DNA from: an uncultured beta proteobacterium
Lineage (GTDB): Bacteria; Pseudomonadota; Gammaproteobacteria; Burkholderiales; Burkholderiaceae_C
Assembly: GCA_903845345.1 (NCBI GenBank)
Contig: CAIMXF010000343.1
Span: forward strand, 1 to 45,773
Reading direction: 5' to 3'
Length of the DNA: 45,773 nucleotides
Notes under the pieces: generated by a model
Database searches by the model: none
Told to the model about the DNA's origin: nothing
The model's input: the letters and a program-made list of their open reading frames with translations, nothing else
Made by a program: the position numbers and the translations under genes
Shown: piece after piece, positions 29,531 through 38,525 of the stretch
Position numbering within the stretch: the first letter of the stretch is position 1
How the letters are laid out: each line of letters starts with the position of its first letter

Positions 29531-31461
29531 CGACGATGCGCCAGCGTTCGCGCTTCTCTCCCGGGCTGGCCGCCGCGCTCGCCGTCTTCATGGCGGGCGT
29601 GCTGGCGCTGGCCGGCGCGCGCGCCGCCGATGATCCTGACAAGGTGCCGGCCGATCCGCCCAGGCATCCGGTGCTGGATCCGCACTACGGCGACGTGCTG
29701 TTCGAGTTCTACCAGGGCCGCTACTTCCCCGCGATCACCAAGCTGGAGGTGTCGCAGCACTTCGACCGCATGCAGCATCACGCCGACGAGGCCGAGATCC
29801 TGCGCGGCGGGCTGCTGCTGTCCTATGGCCTGCACAAGCAGGCGGCCGAGGTGTTCGAGGCGCTGCTGGCGCGCGGCGCGCCGCCGTCCGTGCGCGACCG
29901 CGCCTGGTACTTCCTCGCCAAGATCCGCTACCAGCGCGGGCTGATGCCCGAGGCCTCGCAGGCGCTGGCGCGCATCGAGCATCGCCTGCCCGATCCGCTG
30001 GAGGACGACCGCCGACTGCTGCAGGCCAACGTGTTGATGGCGCTCGGCGACAACGCGGGCGCCAGCAAGATCCTCACGCCGATCGCCGGACCGCGCGGCG
30101 AGGACCTGTACGCGCGCTACAACCTGGGCGTCGCGCTGATCCGCGGTGGCGACGTCGGGCACGGCACGACGATCCTCGACGACCTCGGCCGCCAATCGAT
30201 GCCCGACGAGGAAGGCCGCGCGCTGCGCGACAAGGCCAACGTGGCGCTCGGCTTCGCCGCGCTCAAGGCCAACAAGCCGCAGGACGCGCGCACCTACCTG
30301 CAGCGCGTGCGGCTCGAAGGCATCGACGCCGACGCCGCGCTGCTGGGCTTCGGCTGGGCCGCCGACGCGATGAACCAGCCCAAGCTCGCGCTGGTGCCCT
30401 GGGTCGAACTCGCGGGCCGCGACAAGACCGACGCCTCGGTGCTCGAAGCGCAGCTGGCCGTGCCTTACGCGTACGCCGAGCTGCATGCCGACGCGCAGGC
30501 GCTGCAGCGCTACGAGAACGCGATCGCCAACTTCGAGACCGAGGACGCCAACATCGACGCGACCATCGCCGCCATCCGCGCGGGCAAGCTCGTCGAAGGC
30601 CTGATGGGTCGCAATCCCGACCAGGACATGGGCTGGTTCCAGACCTTCCGCGACCTGCCGCTGATGCCGCACGCGCGCCTGCTCACGCCCGTCATCGCCG
30701 GCAACGAGTTCCAGGAAGCGTTCAAGAACTACCGCGACCTGCAGTTCCTGTCGCACAACCTCGCCGACTGGCACGACAACCTCGGCGTGTTCGGCGACAT
30801 GCTGGCCACGCGCCGCCAGGCCTTCGCCGAGCGGCTGCCCAAGATCCGCGCGATGGGCCAGGCGAGCGGCCAGAACATCGCGCAGCTGCAGCAACGCAGC
30901 GACGACAACGCCGCCGCGCTGAAGCAGGCCGAGGACACGCAGGACGGCGCCGCCTTCGCCGACGCCAACGAGCGCGCGTTGCAGGACCGCCTGCAGCGCG
31001 TCACCGACACGCTGGCCAAGCTGCCGCCCGACACCGACCCCAGCCTGGCCGAGGCGCACGACCGCCTGCGCCGCGTGGCGGGCGCGCTCGCGTGGCAGCT
31101 GGCGCACGAATATCCGGCGCGCGACTGGACGGCCAGGAAGGGCCAGAAGCAGACCGAGGACGCGCTCGTCGACGCCCGCGCGCGCGACGAGCACCTGGCG
31201 CAGGCCCAGCGCGACGAGCCCGCGCGCTTCGAGGACTTCGCGCGCCGCATCGCCGAGCTCGATGCCCGGCTGGGCATCCTCGCGCCGCGCGTCGTCGCGC
31301 TGTCGACCGAGCAGCAGGCCGCGTTGAACGAGATCGCCGTCACCGAACTGAAGGCGCAGAAGGAACGCCTGGCCGCCTACACCGCGCAGGCGCGCTACGC
31401 CGTCGCGCAGCTGTACGACCGCGCCACCGAGCCGAAGGAGGGCGACCATGCGAAGCCCTGA
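29527..31461 (+). CDS. Exported TPR protein
   Basis: GTG start overlapping the previous stop; signal peptide; TPR-like repeats (LYARYNLGVALIRGGDVGHG..., NVALGFAALKANKPQDARTYLQRV). Confidence 0.78.
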   Translation: MTTMRQRSRFSPGLAAALAVFMAGVLALAGARAADDPDKVPADPPRHPVLDPHYGDVLFEFYQGRYFPAITKLEVSQHFDRMQHHADEAEILRGGLLLSYGLHKQAAEVFEALLARGAPPSVRDRAWYFLAKIRYQRGLMPEASQALARIEHRLPDPLEDDRRLLQANVLMALGDNAGASKILTPIAGPRGEDLYARYNLGVALIRGGDVGHGTTILDDLGRQSMPDEEGRALRDKANVALGFAALKANKPQDARTYLQRVRLEGIDADAALLGFGWAADAMNQPKLALVPWVELAGRDKTDASVLEAQLAVPYAYAELHADAQALQRYENAIANFETEDANIDATIAAIRAGKLVEGLMGRNPDQDMGWFQTFRDLPLMPHARLLTPVIAGNEFQEAFKNYRDLQFLSHNLADWHDNLGVFGDMLATRRQAFAERLPKIRAMGQASGQNIAQLQQRSDDNAAALKQAEDTQDGAAFADANERALQDRLQRVTDTLAKLPPDTDPSLAEAHDRLRRVAGALAWQLAHEYPARDWTARKGQKQTEDALVDARARDEHLAQAQRDEPARFEDFARRIAELDARLGILAPRVVALSTEQQAALNEIAVTELKAQKERLAAYTAQARYAVAQLYDRATEPKEGDHAKP

Positions 31462-34369
31462 CCGCCGGATGACGGCCCCGCGACCGCGCACGCTGGCCGT
31501 GCTGCTGCTCACCAGCTCGCTCGGCGCTTGCTCGATGTTGCATGGCTGGTTCGGCGGCAAGCCGGGCGCCACGCCCGACAACGCGCCGACGATCGCCACG
31601 CTGAACAAGCGCGCGGTCGTCATCGCGCCCGATCCCGGCATCCCGGCCGACGAGGACAAGGCGATCGCCGCCTACCGCAACTTCCTCGCGGTGACGCCCG
31701 ACGCCAAGCAGCGCGCCGAGGCCTTGCGCCGCCTGGGCGACCTGTCGATGGCCAGCGCCGACAACGCCAATGCCGCCACCCCGACGCCCAGCGGCACGCC
31801 CGACTACACCGTCGCGATCAAGCAGTACCGCGACTACCTCAAGACGTATCCGAACGATCCGGACAACGACCGCGTGCTGTACCAGCTGGCGCGTGCGCAG
31901 GAGCAGGGCGGCCAGCTCGAGGACGGGCTGAAGACGCTGGACCTGCTCGTCGCGACCTATCCGAAGACGCGCTACCGCGACGAGGCCGAGTTCCGCCGCG
32001 GCGAGCTGCTGTTCACGCTGCGCCAGTATCCGAAGGCCGAGCAGGCCTACACGCTGGTCCTCGACGGCGAGAAGGACAATCCGTACCGCGAGCGCGCGCT
32101 GTACATGCAGGGCTGGTCGAAGTTCAAGCAGGGCAACCTGGAGGAAGCGCTGGGTTCGTTCTTCGGCGTGCTCGATGGCAAGATCGTCGGCATCAAGGAC
32201 GACGACCTCGACAAGTCCGATGCGCTCACGCGCGCCGACAAGGAGCTGGTCGACGACACGCTGCGCGTGATCGGCATCTCGCTGGCCAACCTCAAGGGCG
32301 CGGAGTCGATTCCCGTCTACATCACCAGCGACGACCGCCGCTCGTACGAGTTCCGCATCTACGAGCAGCTCGGTCAGCTCTACCTGACACAGGACCGCCC
32401 GAAGGACGCCGCCGACACCTACGCCGACTTCGCGCGCCTGAACCCGCTCGACGCGCAGGCGCCGGCCATGCAGGCGCAGGTGATCGCGATCGACCAGGCG
32501 GCCGGCTTCGACCAGCTGGCGCTCGCCGCGAAGAAGGACTACGTCGCGCAGTACGGCCTCGACGGCGAATTCCGCAAGGCTAATCCCGAGGGCTGGGAAC
32601 ACGCGCAGCCGCTGGTCAAGACCGCGCTGGCCGAACTGGCGCAGCGCTATCACTCGCAGGCGCAGAAGACCAAGTCCCAGGCCGACTACGTCGAGGCCGC
32701 GAAGTGGTACCGCGCGTGGCTGGCCGAATTCGGCAGCGATCCGGAGGCGCCGGAGAACAACTTCCTGCTGGCCGAGGTGCTCTACGACAGCGGCCAGTAC
32801 GCCGCCGCGGCCCTCGAGTACGAGAAGACGGCCTACGAGTACCCGGCGCATCCGCACAGCGCCGACGCCGGCTACGCCGCGCTGCTGGCGCACGCCGCCG
32901 AACAGAAGGGCGTGACCGGCGACGCGCTGGTGCCGATGCAGCGCACCGGCGTCGACAGCGAGCTGCGTTTCGCGGCCGCGTTCCCGGACGACGCGCGCAC
33001 GCCCGCGGTGCTCACCAACGCCGCCGACACGCTGTTCAAGCTGCACGACAACGATCGCGCCGCGGGCGTCGCGCAGCAGGTGCTCGCGCTGCAGCCGCCG
33101 GCCACGCCGGCGCAGCGGCGCGTCGCGTGGACGCTCGTGGCGCACACGTCGTTCGAGGCCGGCCGGTTCGACCAGGCCGAGAAGGCCTACGTCGAGGTGC
33201 TGGCGCTCGCGCCGGCCAACGATCCGGCGCGCGGCGAGCTCACCGAGCGACTCGCGGCGTCGATCTACAAGCAGGGCGAGCAGGCGCGCACGGCCGGCGA
33301 CGACAAGGCCGCGGCGGCGAACTTCGCGCGCGTGGCCGTGGCCGCGCCGACGTCGGCCGTCCGCGTGAACGCCGAGTACGATGCCGCCGCCTCGCTGATC
33401 GCGCTGAAGGACTGGGCCGGCGCGGCCCGCACGCTGGAGGACTTCCGCCAGCGCTATCCGAACCATCCGCTGCAGCCCGAGGTCACCGCGCGCCTGGCGC
33501 TGGCCTACAGCGAGCAGCGGCAGTGGGCGCCGGCCGCCGCGCAGTACGAGCGGATCGCGCTGACGCCGACCACCACGCCCGAGGGCGCGACCCGCGCGCG
33601 CGCGGCGCTGTGGCAGGCGGCCACGTTGTACGAGAAGGCGGCGGCGAGCGATCCCGACAGCGTCCAGGCCGGCAAGCCGCGTCCCGCCGACGCCGCGGCC
33701 AACCGCGCGCTGGCCGCCAGGGACTACGACCGCTACCTGAAGCAGTATCCGAGCCCGCTGGAGCCGGCCGTCGAGGCGCACTATCGTCTCGCGCAACTGG
33801 CGCACATCGACGGCAACGCCGCCGCCGAGAGCGCGCAGATGCACGCGATCTTCGTCGCCGACCAGAACGGCGGCGCCGCGCGCACCGACCGCACCCGCAC
33901 GCTGGGCGCGATGGCCGCGCTGGCCGCCGCGCAGCCGGTGTTCGAGGCCTACCAGAAGGTGCAGCTGGTCGAGCCGCTGGCCAAGAACCTGAACATCAAG
34001 AAGGCGAAGATGCAGGACACGCTGAAGGCGTACGCGGTGGCCACCGACTACGGCGTCGCCGAGGTCACCACGGCCGCCACGTTCCACGTCGCGACGCTGT
34101 ACCAGGACTTCGCCAAGGCGCTCACCACGTCGCAACGGCCGAAGAAGCTGTCCAAGCTGGAGCTCGAGCAGTACAACGAGCTGCTCGAGGAACAGGCCGA
34201 CCCGTACGTCGAGAAGGCGATCGAGCTGCACGGCGTCAACGCGCACCGCACCACGCAGGGACTCTACGACGAGTGGGTCAAGAAGAGCTTCGATGCGCTC
34301 AAGACGTTGCAGCCAGCGCGCTACAACAAGACCGAACACAGCGAGGCGACCGTCGATGCGATCCGCTGA
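31448..34369 (+). CDS. Large TPR-repeat lipoprotein (973 aa; possibly GltE-type)
   Basis: Lipobox SSLGACSML; many TPR/Sel1-like helices (AIAAYRNFLAVTPDAKQRAEALRRLGDLSM, DRVLYQLARAQEQGG...). Overlaps the previous gene by 14 bp. Confidence 0.8.
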   Translation: MRSPDRRMTAPRPRTLAVLLLTSSLGACSMLHGWFGGKPGATPDNAPTIATLNKRAVVIAPDPGIPADEDKAIAAYRNFLAVTPDAKQRAEALRRLGDLSMASADNANAATPTPSGTPDYTVAIKQYRDYLKTYPNDPDNDRVLYQLARAQEQGGQLEDGLKTLDLLVATYPKTRYRDEAEFRRGELLFTLRQYPKAEQAYTLVLDGEKDNPYRERALYMQGWSKFKQGNLEEALGSFFGVLDGKIVGIKDDDLDKSDALTRADKELVDDTLRVIGISLANLKGAESIPVYITSDDRRSYEFRIYEQLGQLYLTQDRPKDAADTYADFARLNPLDAQAPAMQAQVIAIDQAAGFDQLALAAKKDYVAQYGLDGEFRKANPEGWEHAQPLVKTALAELAQRYHSQAQKTKSQADYVEAAKWYRAWLAEFGSDPEAPENNFLLAEVLYDSGQYAAAALEYEKTAYEYPAHPHSADAGYAALLAHAAEQKGVTGDALVPMQRTGVDSELRFAAAFPDDARTPAVLTNAADTLFKLHDNDRAAGVAQQVLALQPPATPAQRRVAWTLVAHTSFEAGRFDQAEKAYVEVLALAPANDPARGELTERLAASIYKQGEQARTAGDDKAAAANFARVAVAAPTSAVRVNAEYDAAASLIALKDWAGAARTLEDFRQRYPNHPLQPEVTARLALAYSEQRQWAPAAAQYERIALTPTTTPEGATRARAALWQAATLYEKAAASDPDSVQAGKPRPADAAANRALAARDYDRYLKQYPSPLEPAVEAHYRLAQLAHIDGNAAAESAQMHAIFVADQNGGAARTDRTRTLGAMAALAAAQPVFEAYQKVQLVEPLAKNLNIKKAKMQDTLKAYAVATDYGVAEVTTAATFHVATLYQDFAKALTTSQRPKKLSKLELEQYNELLEEQADPYVEKAIELHGVNAHRTTQGLYDEWVKKSFDALKTLQPARYNKTEHSEATVDAIR

Positions 34370-35108
34370 GCACGTCCGCCTTCCGTTGCTGACGCTGGCG
34401 GCCGCGATGCTGCTGGCGGGTTGCGGCTCGATCGGGTGGCGCATGCCGGGGTCGTCGCCGGCGCCGGCAGCGGCGGCCGCTCCCGCGCCTGCGGCGAGCG
34501 TGGCGGCAGCCGTCCCCAAAGCCGCGGCCAGCGCGGCCGCCACGCCGAAGCCGGCGTCCACCGGCCCGATCGCGCCGGCCACGCAGCGCGCCTACGACGA
34601 CGCGCTGGCGCTGATGCGCGCCGGCCACGCGGCCGAGGCCGAACGCATGTTGCGCGCGTTGACGCAGTCCGACCCCGACCTCGCCGGACCGCATGCCAAC
34701 CTCGGCCTGATCGCGCGCGAGCAAGGCCACCTGCCCGAGGCCGTCGCCGAGCTCGAGAAGGCCACCACGCTCGCGCCTGGCCTGGCCGTCGCGTGGAACC
34801 AGCTCGGACTCGCGTACCGCGCCAGCGGCGAGTTCACGAAGGCGCGCGACGCCTACCAGCATGCGCTGGCGATCGACCCCAACTACGCCACCGCGGTGCT
34901 CAACCTCGGCGTGCTCGACGACCTGTACCTGGGCGACGGCGCGCACGCGCTGGAGTTCTACACGCGCTACCTCGCGCTGACGCCGGGCGGCGACCCGGTC
35001 GTCACGAAGTGGGTTGCCGACGTCAGGAATCGCCAGCCGAAGACGGCGGCACCCGCCGCGTCCGCGCCGGCTGCGGCTCCGGCCAATGCGCCCAAGGAGA
35101 AGTCATGA
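34356..35108 (+). CDS. TPR lipoprotein
   Basis: Lipobox AMLLAGCGS; canonical TPRs AGPHANLGLIAREQGHLPEAVAELEKATTLAPG, AVAWNQLGLAYRASGEFTKARDAYQHALAIDPNYATAVLNLGVL. Confidence 0.88.
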   Translation: MRSAEHVRLPLLTLAAAMLLAGCGSIGWRMPGSSPAPAAAAAPAPAASVAAAVPKAAASAAATPKPASTGPIAPATQRAYDDALALMRAGHAAEAERMLRALTQSDPDLAGPHANLGLIAREQGHLPEAVAELEKATTLAPGLAVAWNQLGLAYRASGEFTKARDAYQHALAIDPNYATAVLNLGVLDDLYLGDGAHALEFYTRYLALTPGGDPVVTKWVADVRNRQPKTAAPAASAPAAAPANAPKEKS

Positions 35109-35419
35109 TCCATCGCCTCGCTGCGCTGCTTACGATCGGTTGCCTTGTCGCCCCTGCCTTTGGCCAGGATCACGCCGAAATCGACCCCACGAAGATCATC
35201 GGCAACCGAGAATTGCCGAAGGTGCTCTATATCGTTCCCTGGAAGAAGCCGTTGCCGGGCGACCTGGCCGGCCGGCCGCCGGTGAGCGTGGTCGACGAGG
35301 CACTGGCGCCCCTCGATCGCGACGTGTTCCGGCGCCAGGTGCGCTACGACAAGCTCGAACAGGAGCACGCCGCCGCGGCGGCCCCTGCCGCGACGCCGGC
35401 CACGCCGGCGGCGCACTGA
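35105..35419 (+). CDS. Small exported protein of unknown function (104 aa)
   Basis: ATGA overlap with the previous gene; signal peptide MIHRLAALLTIGCLVAPAFGQ; KVLYIVPWKKPLPGDLAGRPPVSVVDEALAPLDRDVFRRQVRYDKL. Confidence 0.7.
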   Translation: MIHRLAALLTIGCLVAPAFGQDHAEIDPTKIIGNRELPKVLYIVPWKKPLPGDLAGRPPVSVVDEALAPLDRDVFRRQVRYDKLEQEHAAAAAPAATPATPAAH

Positions 35420-35473
35420 ATCCGCGTCCATCCGTTTCACGTTCCAAGAATCTGTTCCCCCGGAGATTTCCAG

Positions 35474-36124
35474 ATGAATTCCTTTGAGTCGATCATCAAG
35501 TTCTTCCAGGACTGTGGTCTGTTCATCTTCCCGAGCCTGGCCATCATGGCCACGGGCCTGGCGATCGCCATCGAGCGCTTCGTATTCCTGCAGAAGGCGC
35601 GCGTGGCCAACCGCCGCGACTGGGCGAAGGTCCTGCCGCTGCTGCAGGGCGGCCAGTGGAAGGAAGTGCTGGGGCTGACGGCGTCGTCGGATTCGGCCAT
35701 CGGCAAGATCGTGCACAACGGCCTGTCGCGCCTGCAGTCCTCGCGCCGCCGCGACGACATCGACGCCGCCATGGAGGAAGGCATGATGGAGATCGTGCCG
35801 CGCCTCGAGAAGCGCACGCACTACATCGCGGTGTTCGCCAACGTCATCACGCTGGTCGGCCTGCTGGGCACCATCACCGGCCTGATCCACGCGTTCACCG
35901 CGGTGTCGCAGGTCAATCCGGCGGAGAAGGCGGCGCTGCTGTCGGCGTCGATCTCCATCGCGATGAACAACACCGCCTTCGCGCTGATGGTCGCGATCCC
36001 GTTCCTGCTGATCCACTCGTTCCTGCAGGCGCGCACCGCCGACATCGTCGACGGCCTCGAGGCCGCCAAGATCAGCTTCCTGAACCTCGTCCAGCGTCTG
36101 GCTCCGGAACACAAGGCGGCTTGA
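35474..36124 (+). CDS. MotA/TolQ/ExbB proton channel family protein (AglR-like)
   Basis: Three TM segments; ITLVGLLGTITGLIHAFTAVS and SISIAMNNTAFALMVAIPFLLIHSFL. Confidence 0.92.
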   Translation: MNSFESIIKFFQDCGLFIFPSLAIMATGLAIAIERFVFLQKARVANRRDWAKVLPLLQGGQWKEVLGLTASSDSAIGKIVHNGLSRLQSSRRRDDIDAAMEEGMMEIVPRLEKRTHYIAVFANVITLVGLLGTITGLIHAFTAVSQVNPAEKAALLSASISIAMNNTAFALMVAIPFLLIHSFLQARTADIVDGLEAAKISFLNLVQRLAPEHKAA

Positions 36125-36166
36125 TCATGCGCCGTTCCACCCACCCGCGACACCGGGGGTGCCGCC

Positions 36167-36661
36167 ATGGCCGTTAGACGCTTGCGCAAGGGTTCGGAGG
36201 CGCTCGAGGTCAGCGCCTTCATCAACCTGATCGTCGTGCTGATCCCGTTCCTGCTGTCGACGGCGGTGTTCTCGAACATGTCGGTGGTCGACCTGACGCT
36301 GCCCGCGAAGTCGGGCAACTGGGACAACCTCAAGGCCAACGACCTGAAGCTCGAGGTCGTGGTGCGCCACGACTCGATCGAGGTCGGCGACAAGATCGGC
36401 GGCCTCCTGTTCCCGGCCATTCCCAACACGCCGACCGGCCCCGATCTCGTCACGCTCAACGCCGACATGTTCGTGGTCAAGAACAAGTTTCCGGACGTCA
36501 CGGCCGCCTCGCTGCTGCCCGAGCCGAACATCCCGTACGACACCGTGATCCACGTGATGGACGCGATGCGTACAGGCAAGTCGGCCAACGGCGGCACCAC
36601 GGTGCTCGACGTCGACCTGTTCCCGGCGATCTCCATCGGCGATGCGCCGGTGCGGCACTGA
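36167..36661 (+). CDS. ExbD/TolR family protein lacking the conserved TM Asp
   Basis: Single N-terminal TM SAFINLIVVLIPFLLSTAVFSNMSVVDLTLPAKSG; position and topology of ExbD/TolR. Confidence 0.82.
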   Translation: MAVRRLRKGSEALEVSAFINLIVVLIPFLLSTAVFSNMSVVDLTLPAKSGNWDNLKANDLKLEVVVRHDSIEVGDKIGGLLFPAIPNTPTGPDLVTLNADMFVVKNKFPDVTAASLLPEPNIPYDTVIHVMDAMRTGKSANGGTTVLDVDLFPAISIGDAPVRH

Positions 36662-36673
36662 AAGGGGCGCGCG

Positions 36674-37156
36674 ATGAAGCAGACCCCACTCGAGAAGCGC
36701 ACCGCGCGCAAGGCCCGGCACGGCAGCGGCCTCGACATGAACCTCGTGTCGCTGATCGACGTCTTCACCATCCTGATCTTCTTCCTGCTGTCGAGCTCGG
36801 GCGTCGAGACGCTGCCCGCGGCCGCGGTGCACCTGCCGGTGTCGAGCGCGAAGAAGGATCCCAAGCAGACGGTCGTGGTCGTGGTCAACGCCAGCGAGAT
36901 CACCGTCGACGGCCGCAAGGTGGCCGACGTCGCGCCGCTGGCCGCCGCGACGGACGACCTGATCCCGGGCCTGAAGGCCGAGCTCGACATCATGTCCGCG
37001 CGGCCCGTCGCGCTGGCCGAGAACGCAGACCAGGCGCACTCCGTCACGATCATGGGCGACAAGGACATTCCCTACCAGTTGCTGCGCAAGGTGATGTACA
37101 CCGCGGCGGTGGCGGACTACACCAACGTGTCGTTCGCCGTGAACCGGGACGAGTGA
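36674..37156 (+). CDS. ExbD/TolR family protein
   Basis: MNLVSLIDVFTILIFFLLSSSG with canonical Asp; C-terminal IMGDKDIPYQLLRKVMYTAAVADYTNVSFAV. Confidence 0.92.
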   Translation: MKQTPLEKRTARKARHGSGLDMNLVSLIDVFTILIFFLLSSSGVETLPAAAVHLPVSSAKKDPKQTVVVVVNASEITVDGRKVADVAPLAAATDDLIPGLKAELDIMSARPVALAENADQAHSVTIMGDKDIPYQLLRKVMYTAAVADYTNVSFAVNRDE

Positions 37157-38253
37157 AGCCCATGGCCGCCATCTCATTCCGAACGTCGACGCTGCCATGG
37201 GCCCTGGCCCACGACGACGAGGAGCGCTTTCGCAAGCTGTTCCTCGCGCTGCTTGGCTTCGTGATCGTATTCGGCATCGCGCTGCGCTTCATCACGCTGC
37301 CCGAGCCTGAACGCGTGGCGGTGACGACGCTGCCACCGATCGCCGCCAAGCTGCTGCTGGACAAGCCCACCCCGCCGCCACCGCCGCCGCCCAAGGCCGT
37401 GGAAAAGATCGAGCCGCCCAAGCCCGATGCCACCGACAAGCGCGAACCCGCGCCGCTGCCCACCAAGCCCGTGCCGCGCGAGCGGCCGGTCGTCGAGGCG
37501 CGCCAGCCGATCCCGGGCAAGCCGCCGGGCGAGGACCGCGACGCCGCGCGCAACAAGGCGGCCGGCGTCGGCCTGCTCGCCGCGTTGAAGGACCAGCCGC
37601 CCGAACTGCACGGCGCGCCGCTGGCGGTGCAGCTGAACCAGGACATCAAGAAGGGTGCGGGCGTGGGCACCGGCGCCGGCGTGGGCGTCGGCGCCGGCAA
37701 GGAGCAGGGCCTGCCCGATCGCAACATGATCACGTCCAACGCGGCGGGCGGCAGCGGCGGCATCAACACCGCCGGCTTCAGCCGCGACTCGGGCGGCGGC
37801 GGCCTCGCCGGCCGTTCGACGACGCTCGTCGCCGGCGTGGCCGGAGGCGGCGGTGGCGGCGGCCCGGGCCTCGGCGGCCAGATCAGCGGCACCGGCGGCC
37901 ACGGCACGGGTGCCGGCAACGGCAAGTCCGGCGGCACCTTGACCAAGGGCGCCGGCGGCAAGGCCTCGCGCTCGCTCGAGGAGGTGCGCCTCGTGCTGGA
38001 GCGCAACAAGGGCGCGCTCTACGCGATCTACAACCGCGCGTTGCGCGAGGATGCGTCGCTGCAAGGCAAGGTCGTCGTCAGTTTCACGATCGAGCCCAGC
38101 GGCAGCATCAGCGAATGCCACATCGTGTCGAGCGAGCTGAAGAATGCCGAGCTCGAACAGAAGCTGCTCGCGCGATTCCGTGGGATGACGTTCACGGCCG
38201 AGGATGTCGGAACGCTGACGACCACGTATCCGATCGACTTCCTGCCGTCCTGA
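37153..38253 (+). CDS. AgmX/PglI C-terminal domain (TonB-like) protein
   Basis: GTG start overlapping the previous stop; one TM, proline-rich PTPPPPPPPKAVEKIEPPKP, Gly-rich linker, and C-terminal VRLVLERNKGALYAIYNRALREDASLQGKVVVSFTIEPSGSISECHIVSSEL. Confidence 0.9.
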   Translation: MKPMAAISFRTSTLPWALAHDDEERFRKLFLALLGFVIVFGIALRFITLPEPERVAVTTLPPIAAKLLLDKPTPPPPPPPKAVEKIEPPKPDATDKREPAPLPTKPVPRERPVVEARQPIPGKPPGEDRDAARNKAAGVGLLAALKDQPPELHGAPLAVQLNQDIKKGAGVGTGAGVGVGAGKEQGLPDRNMITSNAAGGSGGINTAGFSRDSGGGGLAGRSTTLVAGVAGGGGGGGPGLGGQISGTGGHGTGAGNGKSGGTLTKGAGGKASRSLEEVRLVLERNKGALYAIYNRALREDASLQGKVVVSFTIEPSGSISECHIVSSELKNAELEQKLLARFRGMTFTAEDVGTLTTTYPIDFLPS

Positions 38254-38525
38254 TCCCACGCGCCCGGGCGCGAGACGCCGGCCCTCGCGACGCATCGCGG
38301 CGGCCGGCGAGACGTTCGGTCAGCACTTCCGTGACCGGGACTGCACCGTGAACGTGACGAAGCGAGGCTTCTTCCTGAACCGCGTCCGGGACGTACAGGT
38401 CACCCGCCACATGCTGACGACCCACGACGGCATCACCGCGTTCGAAGAAGAACTCGAACGGCAGGCGGCTCCCCCTGGGCGGCCGCAACGACGGCGGGGG
38501 CGACTTCGAGCCGCAGCCCCGCCGC

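Noticed and set aside
31340-34582. 1080-aa minus-strand ORF opposite the TPR lipoprotein
   Set aside because: Same shadow-ORF artefact; Arg/Leu/Val-rich with no domains.
37380-37960. Poly-Pro and Gly-rich repetitive DNA in the AgmX-like gene considered as a repeat array
   Set aside because: Explained as low-complexity coding linker; no regular DNA unit.
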